Position numbers and translations under genes: made by a program
Notes under the pieces: model-generated
The model's database searches: none
Told to the model about the DNA's origin: nothing
The model's input: only the letters and a program-made list of their open reading frames with translations
Part shown: in pieces, positions 27,569 through 37,006 of the stretch
Position numbering within the stretch: position 1 is the first letter of the stretch
Layout of the letters: each line of letters begins with the position of its first letter
Assembly: GCA_027340655.1 (NCBI GenBank)
Contig: DAHWQR010000031.1
Span: 1-55,232, forward strand
DNA from: Candidatus Saccharimonadota bacterium
Lineage (GTDB): Bacteria > Patescibacteriota > Saccharimonadia > Saccharimonadales > UBA4665
DNA: 55,232 bases
Direction of reading: 5' to 3'

Positions 27569-27769
27569 ATGGCTAAAAAAGGCGAGAAGCGAAAAATTAT
27601 CGGCATGGTCAGCGAGGAAAGCGGCGAGCGTATCTATTATACGACCAAGAATACCCAAAATACTCCTGATAAACTTAAACTACGTAAATACAGCCCTAAG
27701 CTTAGAAGACACGTTGAATTTGTTGAAACTAAGAAAAGCTTGGGCCGTAACGAAGCGCCAAAACGTTAA
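27569..27769 (+). CDS. rpmG: 50S ribosomal protein L33, zinc-free type
   Basis: 66 residues. [28 protein letters not shown] then [24 protein letters not shown] matches L33 throughout. The CxxC of the zinc form reads VSEES and the second pair reads KYSP, so the ribbon is cysteine-free. The protein extends some 10 residues past E. coli L33 (55). It lies directly behind a tRNA-Thr, as rpmG often lies near tRNAs, and its stop overlaps that of the converging GH15 gene. Confidence 0.93.
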   Translation: MAKKGEKRKIIGMVSEESGERIYYTTKNTQNTPDKLKLRKYSPKLRRHVEFVETKKSLGRNEAPKR

Positions 27770-29706
27770 TCAGATATCTCATAAAAATCGAGAAGCGTAT
27801 TTAGTACTTCAGCATGGCTCCAGACTAAAGGAGCAACACCGAGCGGAGAACCGTTGTCTGGGTCAAATTGCTCAGAAAGTATCCCACTTGGCAACTGGCG
27901 ATCGAGCGACCACTTAATGAGCTTGGCGGCAGCTTCCTTATCATTAGTTGCGATTAAGTATTGAGCTAGCCACAATGTGCAGACTACCCAGGGATTACCT
28001 AGATACTGACTCTTTTTCAAGAAATAGTTATCGTGCTCATAGCGCACCACACCACCAATAGGGACTACATTAGTAATTCTGGTTTTAACCTGTTCAGCGG
28101 TCTTAATAATGCGCTTATCATCTAAAGACAAGCCGCTATACATAAACGGACCGTATAGTGAGGAAATGTCTATCACGTCGTCAAAAACCGTATTAGAATC
28201 TTTACTATATAGAAAACCCCGTCTAAAATAACCGTCCTGATGAGTCAGTTTATCAAGGTTCGAGCGAATACTATTGGCTACTCTCTGCCACAACTGCGCA
28301 TCCTCAATGTGATCAGTAAGGCTGGCTAGTTTAGCTGCAGCGTCCAGACCGGCGATGACCGTCGTAGTGGTGTAGGTGGTAGTCATAAACCGCTCTTCCC
28401 ATAAATCGTAACTAGCATGGGGCAAACCGGTAGCTGGATCAATATAGTGGGCAATAAAGTGTGCCGCTGGTGCGATAAATTTATCATATATATCATGAAT
28501 AAACAGTTGATCATGGCTATAGGTATAGAATTGATTCAACATAAACAGTACGGCTGCAGTTTCGTCTTCCTGGATTGCTAGCTCTTTGGAGCGATTGTGA
28601 ACAAGCGGATGCCATGTACTGCCAATTGCCCTGTCGGGCTGGTATTTGTGCATCATATAACCTTCAGGATGCATAGTATCTTTAGCGAAATTAAAGAAGT
28701 TTCTAGCTTCATCGAATAAACCGAGTCGAATCAGCGGCCATAGCGCATAAGCCGCATCACGCGGCCAACAGTAACAGTAATAATCACGTCCGAAGTTAAA
28801 TATAGAAGAGTCACCGCTAGCTAAAATTGAGCCTCGAGCATCACAATGAGCCTTAATTACAAGTAAGCTCTTACACATTGCCGTAAGATGCATCGGGGAT
28901 ACCTTGTCCTTGAGCTGTTCTAGAGCTGGAGTTATCCACTCATGCCAATAAATGCGGACTGACTGCTCGCGTTCGGAAATATCATAATGCTTAAGATGAG
29001 TATGGACTAGCTGTGCATCATATTGGCTCTCGGCTGCCACTACCCAATAATCTACCTCATAGCTAGCACCGGCAGCGAGAGTTCTAGAAAACCTAATTAC
29101 GCTATCTACGCCTCCATGTTCGACAAGGTTACCGGACAATTCACCATCTTCAGCATCCCTAAATGTGCCCTCTTTACCTTCAATCGAGAAATTACCGACT
29201 GCGAACTGATCATAATCGCCACCATCTACGAACTTACCGGCGATTAGTAGGCTACAACGACCCTTGTAATCTAGCAAATAGTGGTCATCTGGCACATAGA
29301 GAGCTGTGTCAGCCCGCCCACTTCTTGAGATCTCAAATACCTGATGCATAAATAATCGAATCTCGCGTTCTTTATCCGACTCATTAATGAGCTTGATTCT
29401 TCTAACAAGCGCGTTATACTGGCGATCAACGAAATCTTCAAAGTTTAAGCGAATACCGAGCTGTGCATTACGCATTGTAATATGGCTAATTAATGCGGAT
29501 TCTTCAAAGTCTAAGTGAACTTCCCACTTACCGTCATCCACCCAAGAAAACTGACCGTTAACCCAGACCCCAACTTTATGAGGAATACTACGGGCGTTAT
29601 TTAAATTGTCTAATCCAACATAGGGATAGTAGAAATCGTGAACCAAGCCGTTGCTATCTAGCCCGACGAACAACTGTCCGTTACTAAGAACCACCGGCCT
29701 AGCCAT
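27766..29706 (-). CDS. Glycoside hydrolase family 15 (glucoamylase/glucodextranase/trehalase-like)
   Basis: 646 residues. N-terminal beta-sandwich (about 1-260) starting with [30 protein letters not shown], then an (alpha/alpha)6 barrel. [27 protein letters not shown], the acidic [15 protein letters not shown] segment and [27 protein letters not shown] are the usual GH15 substrate and catalytic blocks, the Glu of QEDE and of LSEQ being the likely acid and base. No signal peptide, so it probably acts in the cytoplasm on alpha-glucans or a disaccharide. Third gene after the transferase and GH57, 21 bases behind. Confidence 0.9.
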   Translation of the reverse strand: MARPVVLSNGQLFVGLDSNGLVHDFYYPYVGLDNLNNARSIPHKVGVWVNGQFSWVDDGKWEVHLDFEESALISHITMRNAQLGIRLNFEDFVDRQYNALVRRIKLINESDKEREIRLFMHQVFEISRSGRADTALYVPDDHYLLDYKGRCSLLIAGKFVDGGDYDQFAVGNFSIEGKEGTFRDAEDGELSGNLVEHGGVDSVIRFSRTLAAGASYEVDYWVVAAESQYDAQLVHTHLKHYDISEREQSVRIYWHEWITPALEQLKDKVSPMHLTAMCKSLLVIKAHCDARGSILASGDSSIFNFGRDYYCYCWPRDAAYALWPLIRLGLFDEARNFFNFAKDTMHPEGYMMHKYQPDRAIGSTWHPLVHNRSKELAIQEDETAAVLFMLNQFYTYSHDQLFIHDIYDKFIAPAAHFIAHYIDPATGLPHASYDLWEERFMTTTYTTTTVIAGLDAAAKLASLTDHIEDAQLWQRVANSIRSNLDKLTHQDGYFRRGFLYSKDSNTVFDDVIDISSLYGPFMYSGLSLDDKRIIKTAEQVKTRITNVVPIGGVVRYEHDNYFLKKSQYLGNPWVVCTLWLAQYLIATNDKEAAAKLIKWSLDRQLPSGILSEQFDPDNGSPLGVAPLVWSHAEVLNTLLDFYEISD

Positions 29707-29727
29707 TTTCCACCCCCTTAGTTAAGT

Positions 29728-30933
29728 TCAAACTAATACGCCCCTGTCTAACAGTCTGGATTTAAGGTCGTGAAAAGCATTCATAAAATTAAGATATGCT
29801 TCGTAAGGTGAGTCATAAGGACTGAAGTAAGCGTGAATATCCCCATCATTAAACCATTTAATGCACATATAGTAGAAGTGATCCGAGGTTTGTAGCTTGC
29901 GCCAGTCGTCAATAATCGCCCAGTCGTTTAGCTCGAGCAGGGGCTTCTCTAAAGCGTAGAGTGCTGAAATAGCTTGTTGCTGCATTGCATTACCAAGCCA
30001 CGCGCTTAAGTCACGTTCGGTATCGGCCCAGGTAATAGTATTTGGAGTATCAACCTCACCCACCGCCTCTATTGTATCCGCTGCTTGGCTAACAGTCATA
30101 AAACCATGATTACTATCTGCTAACCAATATCCGGGTAAGTGATCGAGGAATTCAAAAATACCCGACTCCTGCCACTGGTGCTCGCCAAAGGTTTCATAGT
30201 CCATGAATAGGTTAAAGATTTCGGCATCCTGATCGTCGCTTAGCCAATGTACGAATTTATCGGCCGTCAAGGGCCATTCACTCCAGTTATGATCCCCAAA
30301 ACGGAAAGCAATGTCGTCACTTAAACGATAATTTTTTAACAAAAGCTTAATATTTGGTGCACCAACTGGGCGATAAACATAATTTGGGCTGCGCCAACCC
30401 AGCATTTGATGCCAACCTTCTGCGAGAATACCGCTATAGCCGGCATCTTGGGCCCATGCGGCTAGTTCATTGTTATATGCCAGCTCAGTATTTCTAAAGA
30501 CCCTTGGTTCCTGATTAAAAATACGCTTAACTATTTCCTTGTGCATAGCAACTTGAGTTTCAAATTCACTTCTAGAATAAAAGAAGGCAAGTGAGTGATG
30601 ATAAGTCTCAGCAACCAGTTCAACACGCCCAGTATTAACAAGTTCCTGGAACGATCTAAGAGCTTCCGGTGACCAAGCCTCCAGCTGCTCTAAAAGAACG
30701 CCGGACATCGAAAGACTCAGCTTAAATTCCGGATATTTATTCAGTAGCTGAAGTAAGCGCGCGTTAGTCGGTAGATAACTTTTTTCAGCAACTTTCAAAA
30801 GAACGCGTTTGTTATTCTCATTGTTATCCCAAGGAGCATCAAAGTAATCGTGATTAACGCCACTATCGAAAATCGTATAGTGCCGTAGCCTATACGGTTG
30901 GTGCACGTGCATATACAAGGAAATAGACTTCAC
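29728..30933 (-). CDS. Glycoside hydrolase family 57 (alpha-amylase-like)
   Basis: 401 residues. Conserved GH57 regions: HVHQPYR near the N-terminus, FRNTELAYNNELAAWAQDAGYSG with the probable nucleophile Glu, and LFMDYETFGEHQW with the acid Asp. This pattern resembles the MJ1611-like amylases rather than branching enzymes. Cytoplasmic, no signal peptide. Overlaps the upstream transferase by 4 bases (ATGA), so both are made together, suggesting glycogen-like glucan trimming. Confidence 0.9.
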   Translation of the reverse strand: MKSISLYMHVHQPYRLRHYTIFDSGVNHDYFDAPWDNNENNKRVLLKVAEKSYLPTNARLLQLLNKYPEFKLSLSMSGVLLEQLEAWSPEALRSFQELVNTGRVELVAETYHHSLAFFYSRSEFETQVAMHKEIVKRIFNQEPRVFRNTELAYNNELAAWAQDAGYSGILAEGWHQMLGWRSPNYVYRPVGAPNIKLLLKNYRLSDDIAFRFGDHNWSEWPLTADKFVHWLSDDQDAEIFNLFMDYETFGEHQWQESGIFEFLDHLPGYWLADSNHGFMTVSQAADTIEAVGEVDTPNTITWADTERDLSAWLGNAMQQQAISALYALEKPLLELNDWAIIDDWRKLQTSDHFYYMCIKWFNDGDIHAYFSPYDSPYEAYLNFMNAFHDLKSRLLDRGVLV

Positions 30934-32138
30934 GCCTCGGCTCCTTGAGTATGTTTCTCATAGAGGCGCTTGACATCTTTAGCCGACTTTTCCCAACTAA
31001 GAGACAAAAGCTCATTCTCGATTTCTGAACTAAGTGTATCGTGCAAAGCGTCACTTCTTAATACGCCGACTATTTTGTTAGCCATCTCATTAACATCCCA
31101 AAAATCAACCACCAAGCAATTAGATAAAACTTCGCTTACCCCAGATTGCTTAGATACTAAGGAAGGAACTCCGTAGAATCCAGCTTCAAGAGGAGTAAGT
31201 CCAAAAGGCTCAGAAACCGAAGGCATAACAAACAAATCGGCAATAGAGAAGGAGTCACGCCAAGATTTGCCGCGTTGAAAACCAGCGAACACAACATTCG
31301 CTCCAACTCCCAGCTCTGCCGAAAGTCCAACTAACTCATTAAACTGATCACCTGAGCCAACTAGTAAAAAGACGGTTTTAGGTAATTTTTGGCAGACGAT
31401 TTGCGCAGCGTGAATTAGATTAGTCAGGCCTTTTTGAATTGTTATCCGTCCGACATTTGAAACTATCTTGTAGCCATTTTGCTTTAACTGCATCAGATAA
31501 CGGTAAGAATTATCCGGGCTGGAAGGCTGAAGAGAGTTCCTATCAATGCTGTTATAGATTACTTCAATTTTATCTGCCGGGATATTGTACTCTTTGACTA
31601 TTTTTTGCTTGGTCAAATCACTAACAGCAATCACGCTATCGGCGGCCAACATCGCAGTTTCTTCAATTTCACGAACTAAAGGATTACCGAGATCACCTCC
31701 GGCTCGATCAGATTCGATTGAGTGAACGTGCAGAATAATTGGAATGTTGCGATTTAGTGCCTTGACTTTCAGTGCGGCCCGAAAAGTAAGCCAGTCATGG
31801 GCATGAACGACATCGAAATTTAAGCCTTTAATCATGTCGCCAACTGCATGTTCATAAAATTGTGCCTGCTCATAGAGGTTGTGCCATTCATCATGCCCAT
31901 CTTGATAAATATAGCGGTAACTATCATAAGCGTTCCCGGCTTTAATGATTTCAAGAATCCCGTCAGTGCGCGCTGCTGTAACCTTCATGAAGTTAATATT
32001 GTGTTCGGCTTCGTATGGAAGAATAAACTCAAGGTCGACATCATTTTTAGACAACTCTTCGCAGAGCTGGTAACAAGCGACCCCCAACCCACCACTATTA
32101 TGCGGCGGCAATTCCCAACCGAGCATTAGCACTTTCAT
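30930..32138 (-). CDS. Glycosyltransferase, GT4/glycogen-synthase-like
   Basis: 402 residues with two Rossmann domains (GT-B). MKVLMLGWELPPHNSGGLGVACYQL at the start and DVVHAHDWLTFRAALK resemble bacterial glycogen synthase (GT5) and GT4 enzymes; the C-terminal donor site has GRITIQKGLTNLI, LLVGSGDQFNELV and SEPFGLTPLEAG (E-x7-E). Likely extends an alpha-glucan from a nucleotide sugar. First gene of a three-gene operon with GH57 and GH15 from its own promoter. Whether it uses ADP- or UDP-glucose cannot be seen. Confidence 0.85.
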   Translation of the reverse strand: MKVLMLGWELPPHNSGGLGVACYQLCEELSKNDVDLEFILPYEAEHNINFMKVTAARTDGILEIIKAGNAYDSYRYIYQDGHDEWHNLYEQAQFYEHAVGDMIKGLNFDVVHAHDWLTFRAALKVKALNRNIPIILHVHSIESDRAGGDLGNPLVREIEETAMLAADSVIAVSDLTKQKIVKEYNIPADKIEVIYNSIDRNSLQPSSPDNSYRYLMQLKQNGYKIVSNVGRITIQKGLTNLIHAAQIVCQKLPKTVFLLVGSGDQFNELVGLSAELGVGANVVFAGFQRGKSWRDSFSIADLFVMPSVSEPFGLTPLEAGFYGVPSLVSKQSGVSEVLSNCLVVDFWDVNEMANKIVGVLRSDALHDTLSSEIENELLSLSWEKSAKDVKRLYEKHTQGAEA

Positions 32139-32174
32139 CTGTTATCTTTTCGTTTTTTTGGAATCCTCCAACTT

Positions 32175-32203
32175 ATTATATTAAACCAACAGCTTAAGCA
32201 CAA
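32175..32203 (-). promoter_or_regulatory. Putative promoter of the glucan operon
   Basis: On the minus strand TTGTGC (complement of 32198-32203), 17-base spacer, TATAAT (complement of 32175-32180). A GGAGG lies at the very 5' end of the expected transcript, 26 bases before the ATG. Confidence 0.6.
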
Positions 32204-32303
32204 CCTTTATAATCTGTTTTTTATGCACAGGCTAACATCAGCCCTCGTTTTGGCCTTTTGCACAAGCAAACATAGATTTGAACGTGTAAACTAGGAATTA
32301 ATA

Positions 32304-33668
32304 ATGCAGACAGCAAAAGACAGTCAGACTGCCTCCTTAGTTGAAGTTGTTAACCAAGCTAAAAAAGTGCTGGATCTCAACAGTATTGAGAACTTAGTTA
32401 TACCGGCTCAAGGACTTTATCCGCATCGAGTTCTATGGGATAGCTGTTTTGCAGCCATTGGCTTGAGTCACTATGACGTAAAAAAGGCACAACTGCAAAT
32501 AGACTCCTATTTGAAGACGCAATGGTCCAACGGAATGATTCCACATATCATATTCAATCCGCTGCCAAAGTATTGGTGGGACCGTCATATCTGGCGCAGT
32601 AAAATATCTCCTTTATCAAAACGCTCAATTGCTACGAGTGGCATAACTCAACCGCCAATGTTCGCGGAGGCCATAGTACGCATTGGCAATAAATTAACTG
32701 ATATTGAGCGCCACAAGTGGTACGAGCAGAAACTAGACAATCTCATTGCATACCACCGCTGGCTATACGCTGAGCGTAATCCGGAAAAAACAGGCCTAAT
32801 AACCCTAATTCATCCTTGGGAAACCGGATTGGACAATACTCCGCCGTGGCTAGCGTCGCTAAGGCACCATCATGCACCCTGGTGGATTAATATGATTACC
32901 TGGCTCAAGATAGATAAAGTAGCCGATAAAATTCGTTTTGACGCAAGATATGTTGATCCGAGCGAACGAAGTACTACCTATGAGGCATTAAGACTCTACG
33001 ATGCACTTAGGAAAATTCGCAAGAAAAAATACGACTCAACTAAAATTATGCCCAATTCAACTTTTGCAATTGAAGATATTGCATATAATTCAATCTTTAT
33101 CCGAGCCAATAGCTTACTCAAAGAAATTGCGGCCTCTATAAATCAGAAACTTCCTGAAGATCTTTTAAGCAATATCGCTATGTCGGAGGCTAGTTTTAAT
33201 AAACTTTGGGACAGTGAAGATAAAAAATATTTCTCGCGCAACCAAAAGTACGGCAACTTCCTCAAAGAAGACTCGATCGGCTCATTATTACCTCTATACT
33301 CGGGAATTATTAGCGATTCTAGAGCCAAGGAGCTTCTACAAAGAATAAAGAGCAAGAGCGACTTTAACACTACCTATCCTTTGCCTAGCGTGCCGATCTC
33401 ATCTCCGTGGTTTAAGCCGAGACGCTATTGGCAGGGACCGAGCTGGATCAATATTAACTGGCTCATAATAGACGGCTTGAAACGCTACGGATTCGAGAAA
33501 GAGGCTTTAGAGCTCAGCAACAAATCGGTACTTTTGGTTAAAGACAAGGGGTTTTATGAATACTTTAACCCGTTAAGCGGTGAACCTGCCGGAGTGGTGA
33601 ATTTTTCCTGGACAGCAGCACTAATTATAGATCTGATTAATCAAACGCATCCGGAGTTAGGCGATTAG
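32304..33668 (+). CDS. GH63/MGH1-like glycoside hydrolase
   Basis: 454 residues, (alpha/alpha)6-barrel type. YPHRVLWDSCFAAIGL, WSNGMIPHIIFNP, IHPWETGLDNTPPW, and PRRYWQGPSWININWLIIDGL are the blocks shared with mannosylglycerate hydrolase and GH63 glucosidases; the Asp in HPWETGLD is the probable acid. Substrate is uncertain: glucosylglycerate, mannosylglycerate or a short alpha-glucoside. Cytoplasmic, no signal peptide. Divergent from the glucan operon with 165 bases in between, so possibly co-regulated. Confidence 0.82.
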   Translation: MQTAKDSQTASLVEVVNQAKKVLDLNSIENLVIPAQGLYPHRVLWDSCFAAIGLSHYDVKKAQLQIDSYLKTQWSNGMIPHIIFNPLPKYWWDRHIWRSKISPLSKRSIATSGITQPPMFAEAIVRIGNKLTDIERHKWYEQKLDNLIAYHRWLYAERNPEKTGLITLIHPWETGLDNTPPWLASLRHHHAPWWINMITWLKIDKVADKIRFDARYVDPSERSTTYEALRLYDALRKIRKKKYDSTKIMPNSTFAIEDIAYNSIFIRANSLLKEIAASINQKLPEDLLSNIAMSEASFNKLWDSEDKKYFSRNQKYGNFLKEDSIGSLLPLYSGIISDSRAKELLQRIKSKSDFNTTYPLPSVPISSPWFKPRRYWQGPSWININWLIIDGLKRYGFEKEALELSNKSVLLVKDKGFYEYFNPLSGEPAGVVNFSWTAALIIDLINQTHPELGD

Positions 33669-33689
33669 TATCGTCCCGGTTTCAGTTGA

Positions 33690-34556
33690 CTACTTGGCTT
33701 TAATTTTAATGCGTTTTTGTACCAGCCAAATTAAAGCGACGCTCAAAATACCGGATAAGACTAAAATCAGGTTTGTGGCATTAGTTGATGGTATTCTACT
33801 TAAGGCAGCTAGGTTATTGGATGGTTGAATCTGCCAGATTGTTAATGAGGCCAACCTTGAATTTAGATTATTTAGGGTAATTCCGACATTAATAGAATTA
33901 TTATGCGATAACTCTAAAAGCGCAGTTTGGCCAAGACGCAATTCTAGCGAAATGTCACCAGATTGAGTTGATACTATTAAGTGTGCGGAAGGATCTTTGT
34001 TAGAGTCGGTAATCGACGAAATTGTCAGTGTTCGATAACTGGTGGTCGCTTCAGATGAATTGGCGGCGTATGAAATTACCGGAAAAGTGTAGACCTCATT
34101 TAGCGGCATAGTGATACTAAAACTCTGAATTATATTCTGATTAGCAAGCGGGGACAGGTTTAGAGGAAACTTCAGTAAGGGAAGAGTCGGAATAGGTAAT
34201 GGTGCAGCGCTGTTGGTTGAAGTAACTGGAGCCGCGTAGTTTACTCCAGAAACGTTTTCAAGGTCATCATATGGTGAAATAACGAAATGAGCTGGTTTAG
34301 AGACAACTAAACTAAGGTGGCTAGAAGCCTGAGATTTCGATCCGGGCACAAGTTGCTTGGATTGAACCGGCATGCCGCAAGCTTGGGGTGTTATGTAGAT
34401 AATCTGCTTAGTACCATTATTTAATATCGTAAAAATGCAGTTTAAGGGCAGGATTTGTTGCGTAAAATTGTCCTGCAAGGCAGATGCGCGTAAGGGAGTT
34501 AAGCTGTAAAGTAACAGCAAGACAAATCCAGTCCAATATAGCTTCTTTTTACTCAT
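33690..34556 (-). CDS. Secreted protein with C-terminal membrane anchor, surface operon
   Basis: 288 residues. Signal peptide at residues 1-26, ending LRASA, a long beta-rich extracellular part rich in Ser, Asn, Leu and Pro, and a C-terminal transmembrane segment LILVLSGILSVALIWLV followed by the basic tail QKRIKIKAK. Type I membrane topology. Two Cys in the N-terminal part may form a disulfide. No family recognised. Fourth gene of an operon with two WxL-like proteins and a DUF916-like protein; its start overlaps the previous stop by 4 bases. Probably part of a surface complex. Confidence 0.75.
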   Translation of the reverse strand: MSKKKLYWTGFVLLLLYSLTPLRASALQDNFTQQILPLNCIFTILNNGTKQIIYITPQACGMPVQSKQLVPGSKSQASSHLSLVVSKPAHFVISPYDDLENVSGVNYAAPVTSTNSAAPLPIPTLPLLKFPLNLSPLANQNIIQSFSITMPLNEVYTFPVISYAANSSEATTSYRTLTISSITDSNKDPSAHLIVSTQSGDISLELRLGQTALLELSHNNSINVGITLNNLNSRLASLTIWQIQPSNNLAALSRIPSTNATNLILVLSGILSVALIWLVQKRIKIKAK

Positions 34557-35779
34557 AGGGCAGTCAAGGTTAGAGTAAGCGAAAGACTATAGGAGCCTGC
34601 TGGCTGCATTGACGGAACGGCCTGGCTTAAACCGATATTAGTTATGTCCCAATAGCAATAATAGCTAGCCGAAGAACTAGCACTCGTAATTGTGACTGGA
34701 GTAGTTCCGGTCATGGCACTGTCCGCTCCAGCGCTTAGCCCAGTATTTGTGCAGCCATACTCTGGGCTAGTCTCAGGAGTTATGACTTGAGATGCAGGAG
34801 AGATAGTTAACTGCCCAGCCGTACAGCCGGCGGGAGATCCTGATGCATTATTATAGGCATAGTTTTGGCCGCTTCCGTCAGACCATGATGAAGATGAGGC
34901 TGCGATTGTGAGATTCCATCCAAGATTATCGCTTGGCTCTGTATTGGTAATACGAATCTGCTGTGAACTAGTCCCTAAAACTCCAGTAGCCGTCTGGCAA
35001 CTAAAAGACTGATTAAGGGCTGTCAGGGATACTGTCGGGCTAGTTATTGAAGTGCCTGAGGAGTTTACTATATCTCCGCTGAATACCGGGCTAGGAGCAA
35101 TCTTAAATGCTGCGATTTGACCACGCCAGTTGTATCCGCTAGCTACCGTAGCGCTAGTAGAGTAACTGCTAGGGCTGTTAACCGTAAAATAGGCACTACC
35201 AAAGGCCATTCGCGTGGACGGTTTACCGCCAGAAGATGTTGAGATCATTTGCGTAAATGAGTTCGTCCAACCGGAAGGGGAAGTGTTAGTATCGGAGGTA
35301 ATTCCAGCTATCAATAGATCGTTATAATTATTGTTAGTTAAGCTACCCGAAGAAGCTATACTAGAAGATCCTGATGAAGTTACGGTATTAACGACGTCGA
35401 GAGGACTGACATTCTCTATGCCGCTAAACTCGATAATCTGTATTGCATCAGTGCCGCCGCTATAGGTGCAACTAATAGTCGTCTCACCTCCAGCGGCTAC
35501 TTTATAGAAAATAGCCTGAGACGGATCAGACGCCTCATTGATGGCTGTCGAAAATCCGCTCGGAGCGGTAAGTGTATATGCGCCGTTACTTGAGCAAATC
35601 GCCACCAGTAAATCACCGGCTGTTGCAGCGGTAGAAAAACTTACAGAGCCAGAAGTACTATAGTTACTTTCCGCTAGAGTCGTTGCCGCATAGGTCTTAC
35701 TAGGAACAAATATGCCGCAGATCATCAGCACTAAAATAGCGACCGGCGCAATGTATTTGCTGCGGCTTAATAGCAGCAT
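34553..35779 (-). CDS. Secreted two-domain protein with WxL-like C-terminal domain
   Basis: 408 residues. Signal peptide (about 1-31, ending SKTYA). Domain 1 (about 32-225) is a beta-sandwich-type module with AGDLLVAICSS and the SGWT and GYNWRGQIAAFKI segments. Domain 2 (about 235-408) matches the whole of the small protein at 37007-37669: SFSC, GWNLTIA, YAYNN, GCTAGQLTI and the C-terminal LSQAVPSMQPAGSYSLSLTLTL. That layout, with W-x-L and a closing beta strand, recalls WxL domains that bind peptidoglycan in Firmicutes; homology is inferred. No membrane anchor. Several cysteines suggest disulfides. Six bases after the DUF916-like gene. Confidence 0.75.
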   Translation of the reverse strand: MLLLSRSKYIAPVAILVLMICGIFVPSKTYAATTLAESNYSTSGSVSFSTAATAGDLLVAICSSNGAYTLTAPSGFSTAINEASDPSQAIFYKVAAGGETTISCTYSGGTDAIQIIEFSGIENVSPLDVVNTVTSSGSSSIASSGSLTNNNYNDLLIAGITSDTNTSPSGWTNSFTQMISTSSGGKPSTRMAFGSAYFTVNSPSSYSTSATVASGYNWRGQIAAFKIAPSPVFSGDIVNSSGTSITSPTVSLTALNQSFSCQTATGVLGTSSQQIRITNTEPSDNLGWNLTIAASSSSWSDGSGQNYAYNNASGSPAGCTAGQLTISPASQVITPETSPEYGCTNTGLSAGADSAMTGTTPVTITSASSSASYYCYWDITNIGLSQAVPSMQPAGSYSLSLTLTLTAL

Positions 35780-35785
35780 AAGAGT

Positions 35786-36943
35786 TTAGTCCTTATGCTT
35801 AGGCGGTAATTTAATTGTTTGCTTATCAGATAAAGTGTAGGGGGCTTTTATCTTATTGGAGGCTGCCAGTTTTTTCCATGAGACCCCAGTCTTCTCAGCA
35901 AGGCTTTCAAGTGTATCCCCGTGTTTGACAGAATAATTTTCCCATTTAGTAGTGACCATTCGATTCCATTTCCGTGTTCGTACCAGCCAGTAAATTGCCC
36001 CTACGACAATAATTAGAACTATCAGCTCAATAACCGCGGCCAGCGGCTTAGGCGTCGCAAAAAATACCGAGGAGTTCATAACTAAGACTTTCTGGTTCGA
36101 ATTATCTTGAAGCCCAAGTCCAGTATTTGGATTGTCGTTAAACGAGACTGTCGCCCTAGCTACATAGAAGCCTCCCCAAAACGGATGGCTGAGATCGTAA
36201 CTGGAAACCATGCTACTCTGAGGCAAGACAGGCATCGTGCCTTCATTTACGGTTTGCGAAGAAGCGCCGTAAAAGGATACTAACTGTAGGCGTAACTTTG
36301 CATCCAATGAGACGTTACCGTCATTATTAATGGCTGGCGTAACAAGATAGCTGCCACTACTGCCGCTGGCTACTTTCACGGAAGTTAAAGCGAGTTTTTT
36401 AACTAGCTTACCCGGGATTGTAACGACCACCCTAATAGCCGTCCGAAAACTTAAGACAATACCGTTTTTATTTGAAGGAGCGGCAGTCTGCGATGAAGCC
36501 TGTAGAGTTATACAACCGTCGTGTTCTCCAACGCTAACCGTATTCGAATTTGGGACCGTCACCGTAAAAGGAACGTCCTGATTGGAATTAGCCGGCACCG
36601 TAACGGAAGAAGACTGAAGATTAATCCATGCTCCGACGCTAGTTTTCGGCTCAACAGCTTGCTTGCACGTAAACTGGCCGCCAGTGGCGAGTTCAGAATC
36701 TACTGCATCGATAGCGATAGTCTGGGTTTGATTAGTATCGTTTTGAACTTCGACGGCATTACTTCCTGATTGACCGGGTTTCAATGTAAAGATAAAGATT
36801 GACTGAGTGCGAGGATTAGACGGGTTGGTATAGACTGGCCTACCGCCAATTCCGCCATAATTAATTGCTGAAGCGCTTGCAAATAAAAAGAAGCTTGGCA
36901 CAAGTGCTAAACTCAACACAACTAGTGTAAGCTTCTTTTTCAT
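35786..36943 (-). CDS. DUF916-like (WxL-interacting type) membrane protein with C-terminal LysM
   Basis: 385 residues. Signal peptide (1-26, ending ASASA), two beta-sandwich domains, the first with IFTLKPGQSGSNAVEVQNDTN, WINLQSSSVTVPANSNQDVPFTVTVP and VGEHDGCI, which is the pattern of the DUF916/WxLIP domain. A transmembrane segment at about 299-321 is followed by RTRKWNR and a LysM domain (about 335-380: YSVKHGDTLESLAEKTGVSW, then KQTIKLPPK). By the positive-inside rule the LysM lies in the cytoplasm, which is odd for a peptidoglycan-binding module. Second gene of the surface operon. Domain naming is from pattern memory, not a search. Confidence 0.78.
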   Translation of the reverse strand: MKKKLTLVVLSLALVPSFFLFASASAINYGGIGGRPVYTNPSNPRTQSIFIFTLKPGQSGSNAVEVQNDTNQTQTIAIDAVDSELATGGQFTCKQAVEPKTSVGAWINLQSSSVTVPANSNQDVPFTVTVPNSNTVSVGEHDGCITLQASSQTAAPSNKNGIVLSFRTAIRVVVTIPGKLVKKLALTSVKVASGSSGSYLVTPAINNDGNVSLDAKLRLQLVSFYGASSQTVNEGTMPVLPQSSMVSSYDLSHPFWGGFYVARATVSFNDNPNTGLGLQDNSNQKVLVMNSSVFFATPKPLAAVIELIVLIIVVGAIYWLVRTRKWNRMVTTKWENYSVKHGDTLESLAEKTGVSWKKLAASNKIKAPYTLSDKQTIKLPPKHKD

Positions 36944-37006
36944 CTTATTAGAATTTATACAGTATCTGCCTCTATTAGGCTAATTTTTCCGCTAAACACC
37001 CCTATT

